This document shows positions 11,284-22,426 of a DNA stretch of 64,000 nucleotides, in pieces. How positions within the stretch are numbered: position 1 is the first letter of the stretch; the number at the start of each line of letters is the position of its first letter. The translations under genes and the position numbers were made by a program. A model generated the notes under the pieces. The model saw only the letters and a list, made by a program, of their open reading frames with translations. It was not told the origin of the DNA and did no database searches. Origin of the DNA: Inonotus obliquus (lineage: Eukaryota > Basidiomycota > Agaricomycetes > Hymenochaetales > Hymenochaetaceae); NCBI GenBank assembly GCA_032164295.1, contig JAJHTX010000005.1, positions 2,108,001 through 2,172,000 on the forward strand. The letters run 5' to 3'.

Positions 11284-11887
11284 TTTCACAATTGTTACCG
11301 CACTGTGAATGTGTGATTGTGTTAGCTGTAGCTTTATACTATCCTAATTTGTATGCCTGTATCCAATGCGAAATGTATCAGATAAGTTTCATGTATCATT
11401 AGTGAAAAGCCGATGTATACGAGTCAAAGCACAAAAGAATAAATTACTTCAATTCCGTGTGTAAATTCATACCTAAATTGCAATTATAGATAAATCTCAA
11501 AGGATACTAAATACTAGAAACTGAGTGTAGGGTATAGATATGAACCAAACAGAAGTGTTATCAACGAATCAGAATAAAGATACAAGACAAGCTACAAGGT
11601 ATTAATTATTACTATCTAGAGATGAAAGGGAATAGGGGAAAGTGGTGAATTAGGTGGACGGTGGCTGATGGATGGTGGATAGTGTCTATTGTTCCGAGAT
11701 GTATCTCGGGTTCGAATCAAATGCGTGGTGACTGGGTTGATTGTGACAGAAAACAGGTTCCGCTCAAGTTATGAATTTCGACGGTAATGCTAAAAGTGGG
11801 GATAAGCTGAGGGATCCCGGATGGGAGTAGCCACAGGAAGAAGTCAAAGCTCCTGTCGTCCCCCGCGTTCGTGGAGTTCGAAGTAAT
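11284..11887. other. Convergent intergenic region, no gene seen
   Basis: About 600 bases lie between the stops of SELO (+) and the coiled-coil gene (-). The first part is AT-rich with likely polyadenylation signals (for example AATAAA at 11438-11443, read AAGAATAAATT). A B-box-like GGTTCGAATC at about 11709 has no matching T-stem or A-box, so I do not call a tRNA. Confidence 0.55.
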
Positions 11888-14822
11888 TCATTGATGAACG
11901 ATACGTTGGCGTAAAGACTCGACCGTCGTCGAAACTAGAACATCTGTCTTCACAAGAACTTCGACTTCCCTTCCTTCCTCCCCTTCTCCTTCTCTTTCAC
12001 CATCTCCCTGTATCCCTGCCTCCCCCGCTCCCTCCCTAGTCTCGCCAGCATCACCAGCAACACCACCTTCTCTTATACGCTCTTCTTGAATACCTGCCCC
12101 CACTTCCACATCCACGCCAGAACGCCTCGAAACACGCCTTCGTGTAGTCAAAGGACTCGTGGGAGCAATAGAAGTAAGCGTAAACGTTTGCGTTCGGGTA
12201 GATTTGGTATCTGATTGTGTTTGTGAACCGTGTAGAGTTTCGATTTCGGTTTTGTGTTGATGTTGATGTCGACTGGTGCGGCGACGGTGACCGTGACCGT
12301 GAGTTTCGGTATGTGCGGTGATGGGTGATTCTCCTGCGGCTCCTGCAGTAGCTCGAATTTGACTTTGACTTTGTCGATGTCGAGGAGGACGAATAACACG
12401 TCGTAATCCGAATCCGAGTGAACATAAAACCGCAGGGGTATGTTCAGCTCCATCTTCCCCTCCTTCCGGTTTCACATCAATATTAATAGTCTCAACAAAC
12501 TCGTCTTCTTCCGTCTCCTCTTCTTCCTCTTCTTCCTCATCACTATCATCCTCATAATCCTCGTCACTATCCTTATCCCATTCCCTAATATTCGTGTCCG
12601 CCCATGTACGAGTCGTAGCCGTCCTAGCATAACTTCTCGTCTTACTCTTATTTCTTACTGTCCCTGCGCGAGTATGCGTACGCGTCCTCGTTCCCGTTGT
12701 GCGTCCTTCTCGTTCAGTCTTCGCCGTTTGACCAATCCACTGTCTACATTCTTGATCAACGCTTTCCATACACCCACATAATGCCATCCCAGCTTCATGT
12801 TCAACCCCATTACTCGCACCTTCTTCATCACCGATATGAACCGTAAACACTTCGCATCCCACCGGTGCACGCTCAGCCAAATCACTGGCCAGCTTCGTCG
12901 CGCGCTTGACGACTCGAGATATACGTCTTCCGTGTGACTCTCTAAACGCTTGGAATAGTTCACCCTGCGGAAGCTCCGCGCCTGCAAAGCGCAAAATCGC
13001 TATGGCACCGACTAAGATGTCCATTTCCATTATATGAATGGCGTGTTCCCGAGCAGCGGCGTATCCTCCCCTGGATGTTGACGACGATGGGATTGGTGGA
13101 GATGCGAGAGTACGAGCGTATCGACGAGTTAGAGCACGCCAGCGTGCTGCCACTGTCGGAGATTCTGTTAAATAAGCATTATAAGATATTATACATTTGA
13201 TAGAAGTGCAATGATAACATACCCCGTGCCTGCACGCGCTCAAAAACTCTCCTGAGCATTTCGTCCTCGGTGTGATCGAGGCCAAATAGGAATTTCTCGA
13301 ACACGCGTTGCAAGCATGAGACGATCCAAGCCTGCAGCGCAAGTCGTACTAGGGTCACATCTTGCCTGAAATCCGCGCCCTTGATTCCTGAAAGCAATCG
13401 AAGACATCGACCAAGGCTAGGCTCTGCCGTATCCAATGCCCATGCTTGAGCCTTATCCCAGGGAGGACTCAAACGAACGTCTCTAGCCATGCTAAGAGCT
13501 AGGAGTCGGGCTTCGTTGTTGAGGGTCCTCACGAAGGATGTCAACAGATCCAGAGAAATCTGAGGTGTTTCTTCGTGGAAGAGTCGTAATGTGATCAGCT
13601 CCGATTCTCGTTGTTGAAGTTTTGTCAGGAGTGATGCCACTTTGACGGTGGTTTCCGTAGTTGGAGGCGCGGCCCCTGGTAACGGAGCACTAGGCCGAGG
13701 TGGAGGTGTTTGTACGGGCCATGGTTCCGTCTGAACAGCCAATTCACGTAAACTCGGTGCCTTCTTCACACTCGGCGCTTTACTTCGTACACTCTCCATC
13801 GTTTGTCCGGTAATGTCCTTTGCGTAAAGTTGCGTCGCCGAAGCAGCAGCAGCAACCCTCGCAGCATACTCCGTAATCTGATTACGAAGGTTGTCAAGTT
13901 CCGATTCATAGCTATCGCGCATGTTTGTCACAACGGTTTCCAACTCTCGTACTCGTTCCTCCGCATTCTGCTTCTCGCGATCGGCATCTCTCCTTCGATC
14001 CCGGTAGTGCTCTGCGTGTCGTCGGTATGCTGCCAAGTCTTTCTCAAGGCGCTCTGTCCGTCGACGAAAGGCTTTGTTCTCTTTCCGCAGCTCCTCAACG
14101 GAAACATCGGGCCTCGTTTCAGCCTCGGACGGCTGAGGTGCATGCGAGGGCGCTCGTGACTTTAATTGGGACCTTGACACAGACCTTACTGTCTCCTTTG
14201 AAGAGGTGATAACTTCAATATTTGCCTCCTCTTTCTTTATCTCCTGCTTAACCTCTTCTTTCTTCGGCACTGTTTTTTCCCTGTCTTCCTCACGCTTCTC
14301 ATGCCTCGGACGCCGGGACGGTTCCCGACCAGGTGCCGCAGGAGCGGTGACGGTCGATCGCTTCGCAATTGTCTCGTTCGCAACGGAGCGTTTGGCGCTC
14401 ACAATTGTCGTGGTCCCCCCTCGTAATTTAACATTCTCCTCCTTCACATTTAGATTTGCGACAGTCGTAGATCTCGCGGTCTCCGGACCCTTCACGGCAC
14501 CAGACCCAGTCCCTGCTGCCGGTTGCTTCAACGTGACACGTTCGTGTGTAGATGGTGTGCGTGTATGTTGCGTTTGTGCACGCGTAGCAATCGTGGTAGA
14601 TTGCTTGGATTTCGATTTGTTTTTATCCTGGGATGAGGAGGAGCGTCTTCGCTCTACGTACGTGACCGTTTCTGAGCTGCAATCCGTAAGGTCATCGAGG
14701 ATGGCAAAGGAGCCAAGGGAGAAAGGGAAGGCATCGATGAAGCCCATGCCCATGCAGACTGGTTCGCCGAATGATAGTACGTTGAATAGTGGTAAAAGAA
14801 GTGACTCCTGGTCACTGAAGGT
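11888..14822 (-). CDS. Coiled-coil protein with acidic and Arg/Thr-rich tail; 5' end unresolved
   Basis: Two exons (14822-13223 and 13164-11888), joined through a 58-base intron, give 959 codons in one frame. The first visible stretch (TFSDQESLLLPLFNVLSFGEPV) starts right after a good acceptor, so a short 5' exon must lie upstream. One option is ATG 14979 with donor after CGTGTAGG, but its 139-base intron would be long for this genome, so I leave the start open. Order of parts: a Ser/Thr-rich N-terminal third with a Lys/Glu-rich run, a long coiled coil (VEELRKENKAFRRRTERL onward, about residues 250-330), a Pro-rich linker, a helical domain around QDVTLVRLALQAWIVSCLQRV, RTRTHTRAG-like repeats, a strongly acidic run, then a basic disordered end. 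Scaffold-like; no catalytic motif and no family I can name. Confidence 0.7.
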
Positions 14823-15254
14823 CTGACGAACGCCCAGAAATTAGATGAATAACAGACAGTGTTCGATAATCCGCACGCGCTGGTATACACTGGGCGATAT
14901 GTCCGATAGTGAAGATGGGAGGGAGAGGGAGGATGAGTGCAGGCAGTCTGAGCGAGGACACCCTACACGAGGATTTCATCACCGCCACTCAGCCGGATAG
15001 ATAACACGTGACTTGTGCATCGCCATGCGAATCTTTAGTTTATTTATACCACAATGAAATTACAAAGAGCTTGCATACAAAGGAAATGATGCACGGTGCA
15101 CAGAGAAAGATGTAGAAATACTATACAGATACATTATCCTTACCAGATAACAAATGTAGGGACGGACGGCATGTTTCTACATTCCAGGGAGGGTGAATCA
15201 GCTGCCTCATTGCCGGAAACTTTCGCGGCGAGCCTATCTATGCCACTCACGATT
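14823..15254. other. Upstream region of coiled-coil gene
   Basis: About 430 bases lie between the coiled-coil gene and the stop of the small mitochondrial gene; both are on the minus strand. The stretch should hold the missing first exon and promoter of the coiled-coil gene and the 3' untranslated region of its neighbour. Confidence 0.5.
15041..15048 (-). promoter_or_regulatory. TATA-box-like element
   Basis: Read on the minus strand this is TATAAATA, about 60 bases upstream of the candidate first ATG (14979) of the coiled-coil gene. The spacing suits a core promoter, but assignment rests on sequence likeness alone. Confidence 0.4.
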
Positions 15255-15768
15255 TTAGAGCTTCCCATGTTTCACATTCTCAATCGTCTCCTCAATCTTC
15301 TCCTTCACCGATCCAATCGCACTCTTCAACGGACCTTCAACCTCATCACGCTCGTATTCCGCCTCCACTTTACCAGTGGTAACATCATCCGCATGATGTC
15401 TCGCCGTAATATGTTCGACGCTCTTCCGCTGCAGGACTTCTGGGGATCCATTCTCGGACTTGTCTGCTTTCACCGCTGCCTCACTCGCAGTGGCAAGGTA
15501 CTCATTCCACCCTGGAGCATTCTCGTGCCAGGTGGACCCTTTGTGCTGCTTTCCCGATAGGTTTTTAGCCTTTTCGGCTTCGAGAACGTCTGGGTCGTTG
15601 TCATTAACAGTACTATCAAGCCATTAGTAAAGTGAATAGAGTCGAAACAGCTGAAGGCCACCTTGAATATCTCAGCTGATTAGGGCTCGCTCGCGACGTC
15701 GAAACGACTGAACGCGGAGCAGCGGCAACCGCACGACGTGCAGAACGCATTAAGATTGTAGACGACAT
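15255..15768 (-). CDS. Small mitochondrial protein of unknown function
   Basis: Two exons (15768-15662 and 15612-15255) give 154 residues. The intron is 49 bases with a textbook TACTAAT branch site. The N-terminus (MSSTILMRSARRAVAAAPRS) is a strong mitochondrial presequence: Arg-rich, with no acidic residues. The mature part has KGSTWHENAPGWNEYLAT, then a Lys/Glu-rich region (KADKSENGSPEVLQRKSVEHI) and an amphipathic C-terminal helix (SAIGSVKEKIEETIENVKHGKL). The WHENAPGWNE core recurs, to my knowledge, in uncharacterised fungal mitochondrial proteins. No enzyme motif is visible. A soluble matrix or membrane-peripheral helper is possible, but that is inference. Confidence 0.8.
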
Positions 15769-16636
15769 TATGTTCTGGTAAGTTTTCGTACAGATGATAG
15801 TGGTAGAATAGAGAGAAATGGTTGTATGCTAGGTCCCGTGGTTCTACGAATTATTCCGTCTGAGGCTGAATAATCTTTCTCAATCTGAATACATTGTACA
15901 TGAATTCCAGGTGCAATGTCTGACGTCACCTTTGCAATATAAGCACTAGATCCTGATGCCGATCTTTTCGGTTGCCACATATGTCGTGTCGATCATTATT
16001 CCATTTTTTCTCTACCCGCTGACATAAGTATTTCCTCTCAGGGTTCAGCCTTGGCACCGCGTTTGTCTCTTGTGGCTATGTAGCTTATGTAGCCAACCAT
16101 AACGGATAAATACATGGATATACGTGGATAAATATGCTCGCCATCGATTGCTTATCGTCTTGATCAGTTGATCAGGTGGAATAATCTTGCCGACGGCTCA
16201 GCTCATACCATTACTTGTCATTTTCTTCCTTTCCCTGCTAAAATTCAAATTTAATCAGTGCATTTGACGCCGAACTTCTCGCTGGTCTTTCTAGACAACA
16301 CATGTCATTTTATTCAGGGTACATAAGGCTTCATACATCACATATTCTGTCGCATTCTCTCCAGACAATGTGCAAGGTCGTGTATCAAGACAAGCGAAAG
16401 CAGCACGCAACTTCCTCCACGCCTCAGTCCGTCCTACGTGAACAACTATTCGTTTGGCTTGGTTGAAATCACGCTTGCAATATAAATAAAGAAATTCGCC
16501 GTAGCGTTGAAAGTTAGATTGATTTGGGTTCCGTGCACGTATTTGAGATCTCTGTTAAACACTAAGGAATCAGAATGCCACGATTTGGGACAGAATGTTA
16601 TCTTACCCTGTTTGCGTCCGTAGAGTAACAGCGAGA
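15769..16636. other. Intergenic stretch, no gene seen
   Basis: About 870 bases lie between the start of the small mitochondrial gene and the stop of the F-box gene, both on the minus strand. Apart from a promoter near 15769 and a 3' untranslated region near 16636, I see only short unlinked frames. A near-palindromic GTAGCTTATGTAGC at about 16079-16092 is too short to interpret. Confidence 0.5.
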
Positions 16637-18830
16637 TCACGGATACTGGAGTGCATAGATTTCGTAGTCGTCCTCTTCCTTGTCGTTGTCCTTGTCGTTG
16701 GAAGTGTTATTGATAAAATAGTCCCACGGGTCTTGGGCCTGAGGTGCTTCGGGATCATAGCACGCAAGAGGTCCTTTGCTTTCATCCCAATAGTGATCGT
16801 TGTCTTCGTCTGGTTCAAGTATGGGGCTTGAATTATTCGTTAGACATATTGAATCGAGCGGACAGTTGCACCAATGACTTACATGCAATTTGGACAGTCA
16901 TTGAGCTTGTTTTCACGGATAAAGTGCACCACCTATTAGGATTAAGAATTGAACAAGGGTTAGTATGGTGCATATTCTCGAGGAATCAGAGTAGTCCTTA
17001 CCAGGCCAAACCACGTCGATGCATCTTGCCAGCAACGTAGACATTTAAACGACCTGCCGTACATCACCATATCTCTATGTGTGGTACCCGGCAAGTTGAC
17101 TGCCTCTAGAAGTGCCTCTATCAAAGAAAACGGTGGCACGTATATTCCACCTTCCATTCTCCACTCTCGCAAGAATGCTTCTCCATATCGCTTTTTCAGG
17201 TCTTCGAGGAGTATCTTGAAATCTACCACCAGCAAACACCACTCCGAGGGGAATTGGTGATACAGGAAGAACGACGTCCTCAGGTCAATGACCGATTTGT
17301 CCGGAGGTGCCGATAATTCGTGTCCAGCGTTTAGTCGGCTTTCTAATAGCAACCTTGCGCAGTATTCTTCGAGAAGCTCCGAAGAGCCCTTTTGCGATTC
17401 GAGTACCTGTTCCTTGAGCGATTCAAGTTGTTCGTCCGTAAAGAAGACGTGACTGTTGGCGCTATGTATCACTTCATCCGCTATCGGGAATTCGGTGAAA
17501 TCATCAGCTGTGATGAATCGGTCCTTGTTCGAAGACATGATTTCCTCCGCTGCTTGCGCTAGTTGGGCGCGACGCTTTTGAACAGCGCGCTCAAGAACTT
17601 TCGATCTTCTGAGCAGGATTAGCTGATGGGCCTTAGGGTAGAGATTCCCCCAAACTGCAGTAGATGTCAATAAAATGGATGGCATGATAGAAATGAGACT
17701 ACCTCGATTCGTCATTCTCTTCGGTGCTGCCACCAGCGCCTTCCATTTCCTATGAATTTCGCCATCGTTGGTGTCGAAGTCCATATCACTGTCCGTATAC
17801 CCCATCTCTTCCAGTCTCCTGTATACTCTAAGGGAGAACCTGGCACTCAGAGCAGAATGCTTTCGATGTGAAAGAATACATACTCGTCTCGAAATGCCGC
17901 TTTAACTCTGTCTCTCCCGGACCTGCGCTCCCTAGATTTGTCGATGTACCACTGTAGAACCAAATGCGTGTGCTGCCAGCTTGACCGTCAGGTGGCTCAA
18001 GTCGAGAAATGAGAAATGGCCTACCTCCTTGATTATCATCGTATCTTTACGTCTCTTAGTAGCGAAATCCTTCCTCTCAGCAGCGGGTAGAGACTTGTAC
18101 TCCTCGATTGCAGCTCCGAAGTCCGGCGCGTAGAAAATGCAGCACATACTTTGATGGTCATCGATACAAAGTTCATGAGTCAAATCCCACCTGACTTCAT
18201 CTCGCCTGGCGATGTCGCACTTGGGCACTTGGAACGCGGGGGTGAGCCAAAGCATGTCATCCCTCTCTGACTCGCCCCGCTTCATGATATCAGGCCAGAA
18301 CATAGTTCTCCGACCAAATTTGACACTAAAGTCGAAGTCAGTACGTATGGTGAAGGAGACTTTTCCAGACACACTTTTCCGAGAAGCACTTCTTGCAGAG
18401 GCACACTCTGAAGGCGAAGAAAACCTTGGTCCCACGAGGACCACTCCCGCATAGCTGCATCATGACTGTAAATACCTCTGACTGCACAATTTCGGAGGGG
18501 AAACTCACCGAGCAAGTGTTTCCAAAGATAAGCTCGACATACTGAAGATGCGTCAAGTCCTTTGGACAACCAGGAAGACCACACTCTTTTTCCGCGCTTT
18601 TCCAGACGAACGAGGAATCCTCGCTCGAGAGGAAAACACGCAGGAACTCATAGGCTAACATTAGTCTAAGTAGATCATCGGGATGCACTAGGGATATAAT
18701 CTGTAGCGAAATGTATTCAGCTAGAGCGGTATCAAAGTGACTAGCTGCGTACCATATGCAAAAGTTCAGGAGGTAGCTCCTGAAGGCGACACTCCTGGGG
18801 GCGACCTGCCTTCTTGCCTCGTTTCCTCAT
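16637..18830 (-). CDS. F-box protein with Cys-rich zinc-finger-like modules
   Basis: This resembles the large Agaricomycete group of F-box proteins, presumed substrate receptors of SCF ubiquitin ligases. Nine exons (18830-18753, 18700-18509, 18454-18375, 18325-18025, 17951-17884, 17818-17703, 17654-17002, 16932-16883, 16826-16637) give 575 residues. The basic N-terminus MRKRGKKAGRP is followed by an F-box (LQELPPELLHMIISLVHPDDLLRL). A cysteine cluster CSLCGSGPRG...CLCKKC comes next; it forms only if the acceptor at 18455 is used, because the earlier AG at 18466 meets a stop. A helical middle follows, then a second cluster near the end (FKCLRC...DCPNC) and an acidic tail (DNDKEEDD). Substrate unknown. 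In Agaricales such genes occur in many fast-changing copies. Confidence 0.85.
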
Positions 18831-19387
18831 ATCTGTCGAAGAAGGGATAGTGATATATTTCTACCATAAGGCATAGTGAGTATCAGAGATAATGTGGCCC
18901 AGAGGAAATGAGACGCACTTAGTAGGCTAGTAGTTTGTCGTAGAGTCGATGCCTCGTAATTCAGGCGAAAAGTCCATATTTTATAGACGAATTTTACAAG
19001 CCACAATCTGACCGGCATGTCGCTTCGGCCGTGAAGAATCATGCGAAATCAAAAGAAGCTGACCGAAGGCGAAAGAAGGTTAGTCCAGGGACGGACAATA
19101 CCAGGGGACGAGATTGAATCGGGAATAAAGGCGGGACAGTAGGACGCGTCATGTCTGGTTGTATACGAAGAAAATATTCATGTACAACATATTCGGCACT
19201 GCGGCAGACAAACCTGACGGAAGGGCCTTCAGTATCGGAGTCTATCATGAATGAAATGGAGAATCGAACCAGTGACTCATTTTGAGACATACTGGAAGAA
19301 CAAAACCAGAGCTTGAAGAGCAGTGCATAGTGTACAGCCTCGCGAAGAGGGAGTGAAGGGGAGAGAAGAATAGGAGTGGTGAGGGGT

Positions 19388-19615
19388 GGAAGTTTTACAT
19401 CAACTTCGTGAGCCGCTGTAACTTATAGCATCTTTTGGGGGGCTCAGAGAGCATGCTACGGCATACAGAGAAAGGGCCAATGGTGCCTGTTGAGTGAAGG
19501 CTCAGTTAGATAAGAGTCGCCAGAGCGTAAAGCGTGTCGATGAGGATTATCGATTATCATCGTGGTTGTTCTGAACCGGCAGTGAACGCGTTGCGTCGAT
19601 CATATCCTAACACGG
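19388..19615 (+). repeat. Diverged direct repeat, copy A
   Basis: Shares an ordered series of short matches with copy B at 20793-21067: GAGC..CTGTAACT..TAGCAT, then GGCTCAG, GAAGGCT, GCCAGA.CGTA, and at the end TTGCGTCGATCAT..CCTA.CACGG. Spacing differs through small insertions, so the duplication is old. Confidence 0.65.
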
Positions 19616-20792
19616 AAGCGAGACTAGCACTCTCCAAAAAGTGATCAAACAACATTTACTCGTACATGTAAGTTACTCACGCAAGAATCGTCGCAACTCC
19701 TTTTCGCAGAAGCATGAGGCAAACATAGAATGAACTTGAACCAATGCGAAGCATATGGCACAACATGCAGAGCTGAGTCAGTAAAACCCAAATATTGTCG
19801 TGTTTTCCTTGTGATGAAGGAAAGACAAGGACATAAACAGATGACCCTCGGATCTAGGCTTCGTCCATCGGAACCGTTATTTCATCCACGAGCATGCATA
19901 TGTATCCCAACTAGCAACTCCAGTGCCACAACGCTACTATGAAGAGACTGCCTGAGAGTTCTCTTTCCATTTATAGTTAGCTAACAAAAGCGGTGCTTTC
20001 GCATATCGATCAACGGAATTGCCAAATAAAGTAAGTCTGTCTTGGCATCATGATGCCAATTAAAGGTCCGATCACTAGTGGCATTGCACAAAAATACTTC
20101 CGTAAGTAGATTTGAAAAGTCCGATTCGGATGCCGAGAACAACAAAATACGCTTCCCTGCGAGTCTGACCAATGAACGACGCTATTAGTATCCTAATTAG
20201 GCAGAATTTTACGAGTCAATTAACGAGAACTATTTATTCACTCTGCATAGAAGCGCACTGCCACGCCAAAGGGCATTTTTGGCAATTATCCGAAGAATTT
20301 CCCACGCAGGTCAGCAGAAAACCAGGTCTTTCAACGCCTTTTGCATACCTTTCTGTATAAAGTACACAACTCTGTTCTGTGTCTATCATCAAGATTGTAA
20401 GTCGTACAACGTTTCGTTTTTGTTTGGACGAGCTACGGGGCGGACGGCACGATACGCAAAAGAACTCAGAGTGCTGTGGCCCCATCGATTCCTCTTGAAC
20501 TTCGTGAGGAATCTTGGCGACACGATGATTTCCCTGGACGCTTCTCGCATTATGCTACCATCTCGGCCGTCTTGATGCACGTCCACAATAAACAAGAGCT
20601 TTAATAAGACAAAGGGAGATGTAATCTTAGGTTTGTTCTAGCCTTCACAGGCGTTGCTAAGTTTATTCAGCAGGGGGACATAATCTTCAGCTTCATAACA
20701 ACCGACATCATGGGGAGACGAGTCATGGGAAGCTAAAGTGATAGGGGGAAGGATAATAACACCTAAAGAGATGCGAAGGTGCCACAATGGTT

Positions 20793-21067
20793 GGAAGGCA
20801 ATATCAATTCAACCTGGCGAGCTCCTGTAACTCTTAGCATGTTCACGGGAGGCTCAGATCCACGAGCGAGCTGCCATATGAGACCGCGAATGACATAGCA
20901 GCACCTTTGTATGAAGGCTTGAGTTGATCTAGCCAGAACGTATACCGAGCCTCCTTCTTGATGATGATGGATGATGAAGAGAAAGAGAAAGAAAGAAAAG
21001 GTTGGTGCTGACTCATCACCAACCGTCATGCCGATCCGCGTCTTGCGTCGATCATTGCCTAGCACGG
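20793..21067 (+). repeat. Diverged direct repeat, copy B (TAN1 upstream region)
   Basis: This is the partner of copy A. It ends 35 bases before the TAN1 ATG, so it is probably the TAN1 promoter and leader. Copy B carries an extra purine-rich run (GATGATGATGG..AAAGAGAAAGAAAG) absent from copy A. Confidence 0.65.
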
Positions 21068-21102
21068 TAATAATCTAAATAAGTTTTTTCTTCCTTCCTC
21101 TC

Positions 21103-22280
21103 ATGTCAGAAACTCAAGAACGTCCTACCAGTGGGAAGAAGCGCTTCCGCAATGTAGGCAAAAAATGGCTTGGAAGTTAAATGTCTGTAACTTACTCAAT
21201 AGGATGGGAGCTCAGTCTGGTCGAGACGGAGTATTGATGGTCCCGGTGTCTGGTTGAGCTGCGTCAAGGGCAAGGAAAGACAAGCTATCGGCGAGTCTTA
21301 TGATCTCTTCGAGTCTGTGAGGAATAGCTAGTTATCATGTTCCCATTGAGCTAACGCGTGGGCGAAACTAGCTTGCAGATGAACTCTGGCCTTCAACAGA
21401 CGACGCTGATGCTGACAAGGACTCGAAACACTCAGATGAGGAGGACTTGGAGAAGGCAATATCGAAAGAAATAGAGAAGATAAAAAGACCTCGAAAGGAG
21501 AAACGCTTTGGTGAGTATAGATATATACGGTTCCGTTTATTGCTCAAAGTTAGTTGCGCCATTAGCTAGCTGCCAGACCAATACTCCTTGCCGTGAGTTT
21601 CTCAATGCAGTCTATGACGCGCAGGATGCTCAATGAACATTAGTTGTCTTTGTTTCCTGCAAGTCTTCAGTGGATCCTGTCGCACTCGTTGCATTGCACA
21701 TGAAAAGAGTCGAAGAATCAGGCATCACGCATACGAGGTGAACTCTCTCCGTTGTATATTGTACTCCATAGGCCTGATCACTGCTTTGGATGAAATTATA
21801 AGGAGTACACACCGTTTCGCCCCTGTCAGCAACTCCTGCGACGCGAATGTGCCTGAGATATCTTCTCTTTGCAAACGAGCAGTTGTTCCCATCTTCGAAA
21901 AGGAGGGATCAGGACCATTTCGGGTGAGTACTAATCACTCATCTTCGCAAGATGAGTTCAATCTGACGGAAGGATAGTACAAAATTGAGCTTCGCATGCG
22001 AAATCACAGTACACTGTCTCGTGATGAAGCTATCAAGACGATCGCACAATGCATACCCGAGAGACATAAAGTCGACCTGGAAAATCCCGAGCTTTTCATC
22101 CTCGTAGAGATCTTCAAGGTAGGGAGTCCATCAATCTCAATACTCCTTCTCTGACTATACGTATGCTTGTGGTAGGCTGTTTGTGGCATAAGTGTCGTAC
22201 ACGATTACTACCGATACAAGAAATTCAATGTGGTCGAACTGTCTCATGCCAGGCTCACCGACGTCAGCCGAGCAGTTTAA
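21103..22280 (+). CDS. TAN1: tRNA acetylation cofactor, THUMP domain (TAN1/THUMPD1)
   Basis: TAN1 binds tRNA and guides the Kre33/NAT10 acetyltransferase to make N4-acetylcytidine at position 12 of tRNA-Ser and tRNA-Leu. Eight exons (21103-21153, 21203-21316, 21372-21510, 21566-21592, 21644-21737, 21803-21923, 21978-22118, 22176-22280) give 263 residues. Landmarks are a basic start (SGKKRFR), SIDGPGVWLSCVKGKE, an acidic stretch DDADADKDSKHSDEED, IEKIKRPRKEKRF, and the THUMP domain from VFVSCKSSVDPVALV through THRFAPVS, YKIELRMRNHS and ELFILVEIFKAVCGISVV. Exon 4 is only 27 bases. The C-terminus after VVHDYYRYKKFNVVEL is short, as is usual. The stop lies 146 bases from the convergent glycosyltransferase-like gene. 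Confidence 0.93.
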
Positions 22281-22426
22281 ACGAAGACTACTCTATCTGG
22301 TATATAGATGTACAGGTAATAAAACGGTGCCTAGGATTAACCGAATGGTAGGCTACGTCTGTGTCCGAAACAAGTCCTTTTGAGTGTCCTGAGTTGTCCA
22401 ATGATCCTTGATAGCGCATATCCAAG

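Larger units (their letters stand above)
18831..21102. other. Gene-poor 2.3 kb with a diverged duplicated segment
   Basis: No gene model with splice sites and family likeness could be built here. Short open frames (for example 19039-19290 minus and 19981-20172 minus) show no recognisable domain. The stretch holds two related noncoding segments, listed separately, the second of which abuts the TAN1 start. Confidence 0.5.

Noticed and set aside
11700..11730. tRNA B-box-like GGTTCGAATC
   Set aside because: The flanking bases do not form a five-pair T-stem, and no A-box or acceptor stem is found upstream.
14206..14826. Open frame of 206 codons on the plus strand
   Set aside because: It is antisense to the coiled-coil gene, whose Lys/Glu/Arg-rich codons leave the opposite strand open.
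18455..18508. Reading straight through the second F-box intron
   Set aside because: The frame stays open, but splicing 18508-18455 restores the CxxC spacing of the family and is preferred.
19039..19290. Minus-strand frame upstream of the F-box gene
   Set aside because: It cannot be spliced to the F-box gene's standard N-terminus and resembles no family I know.
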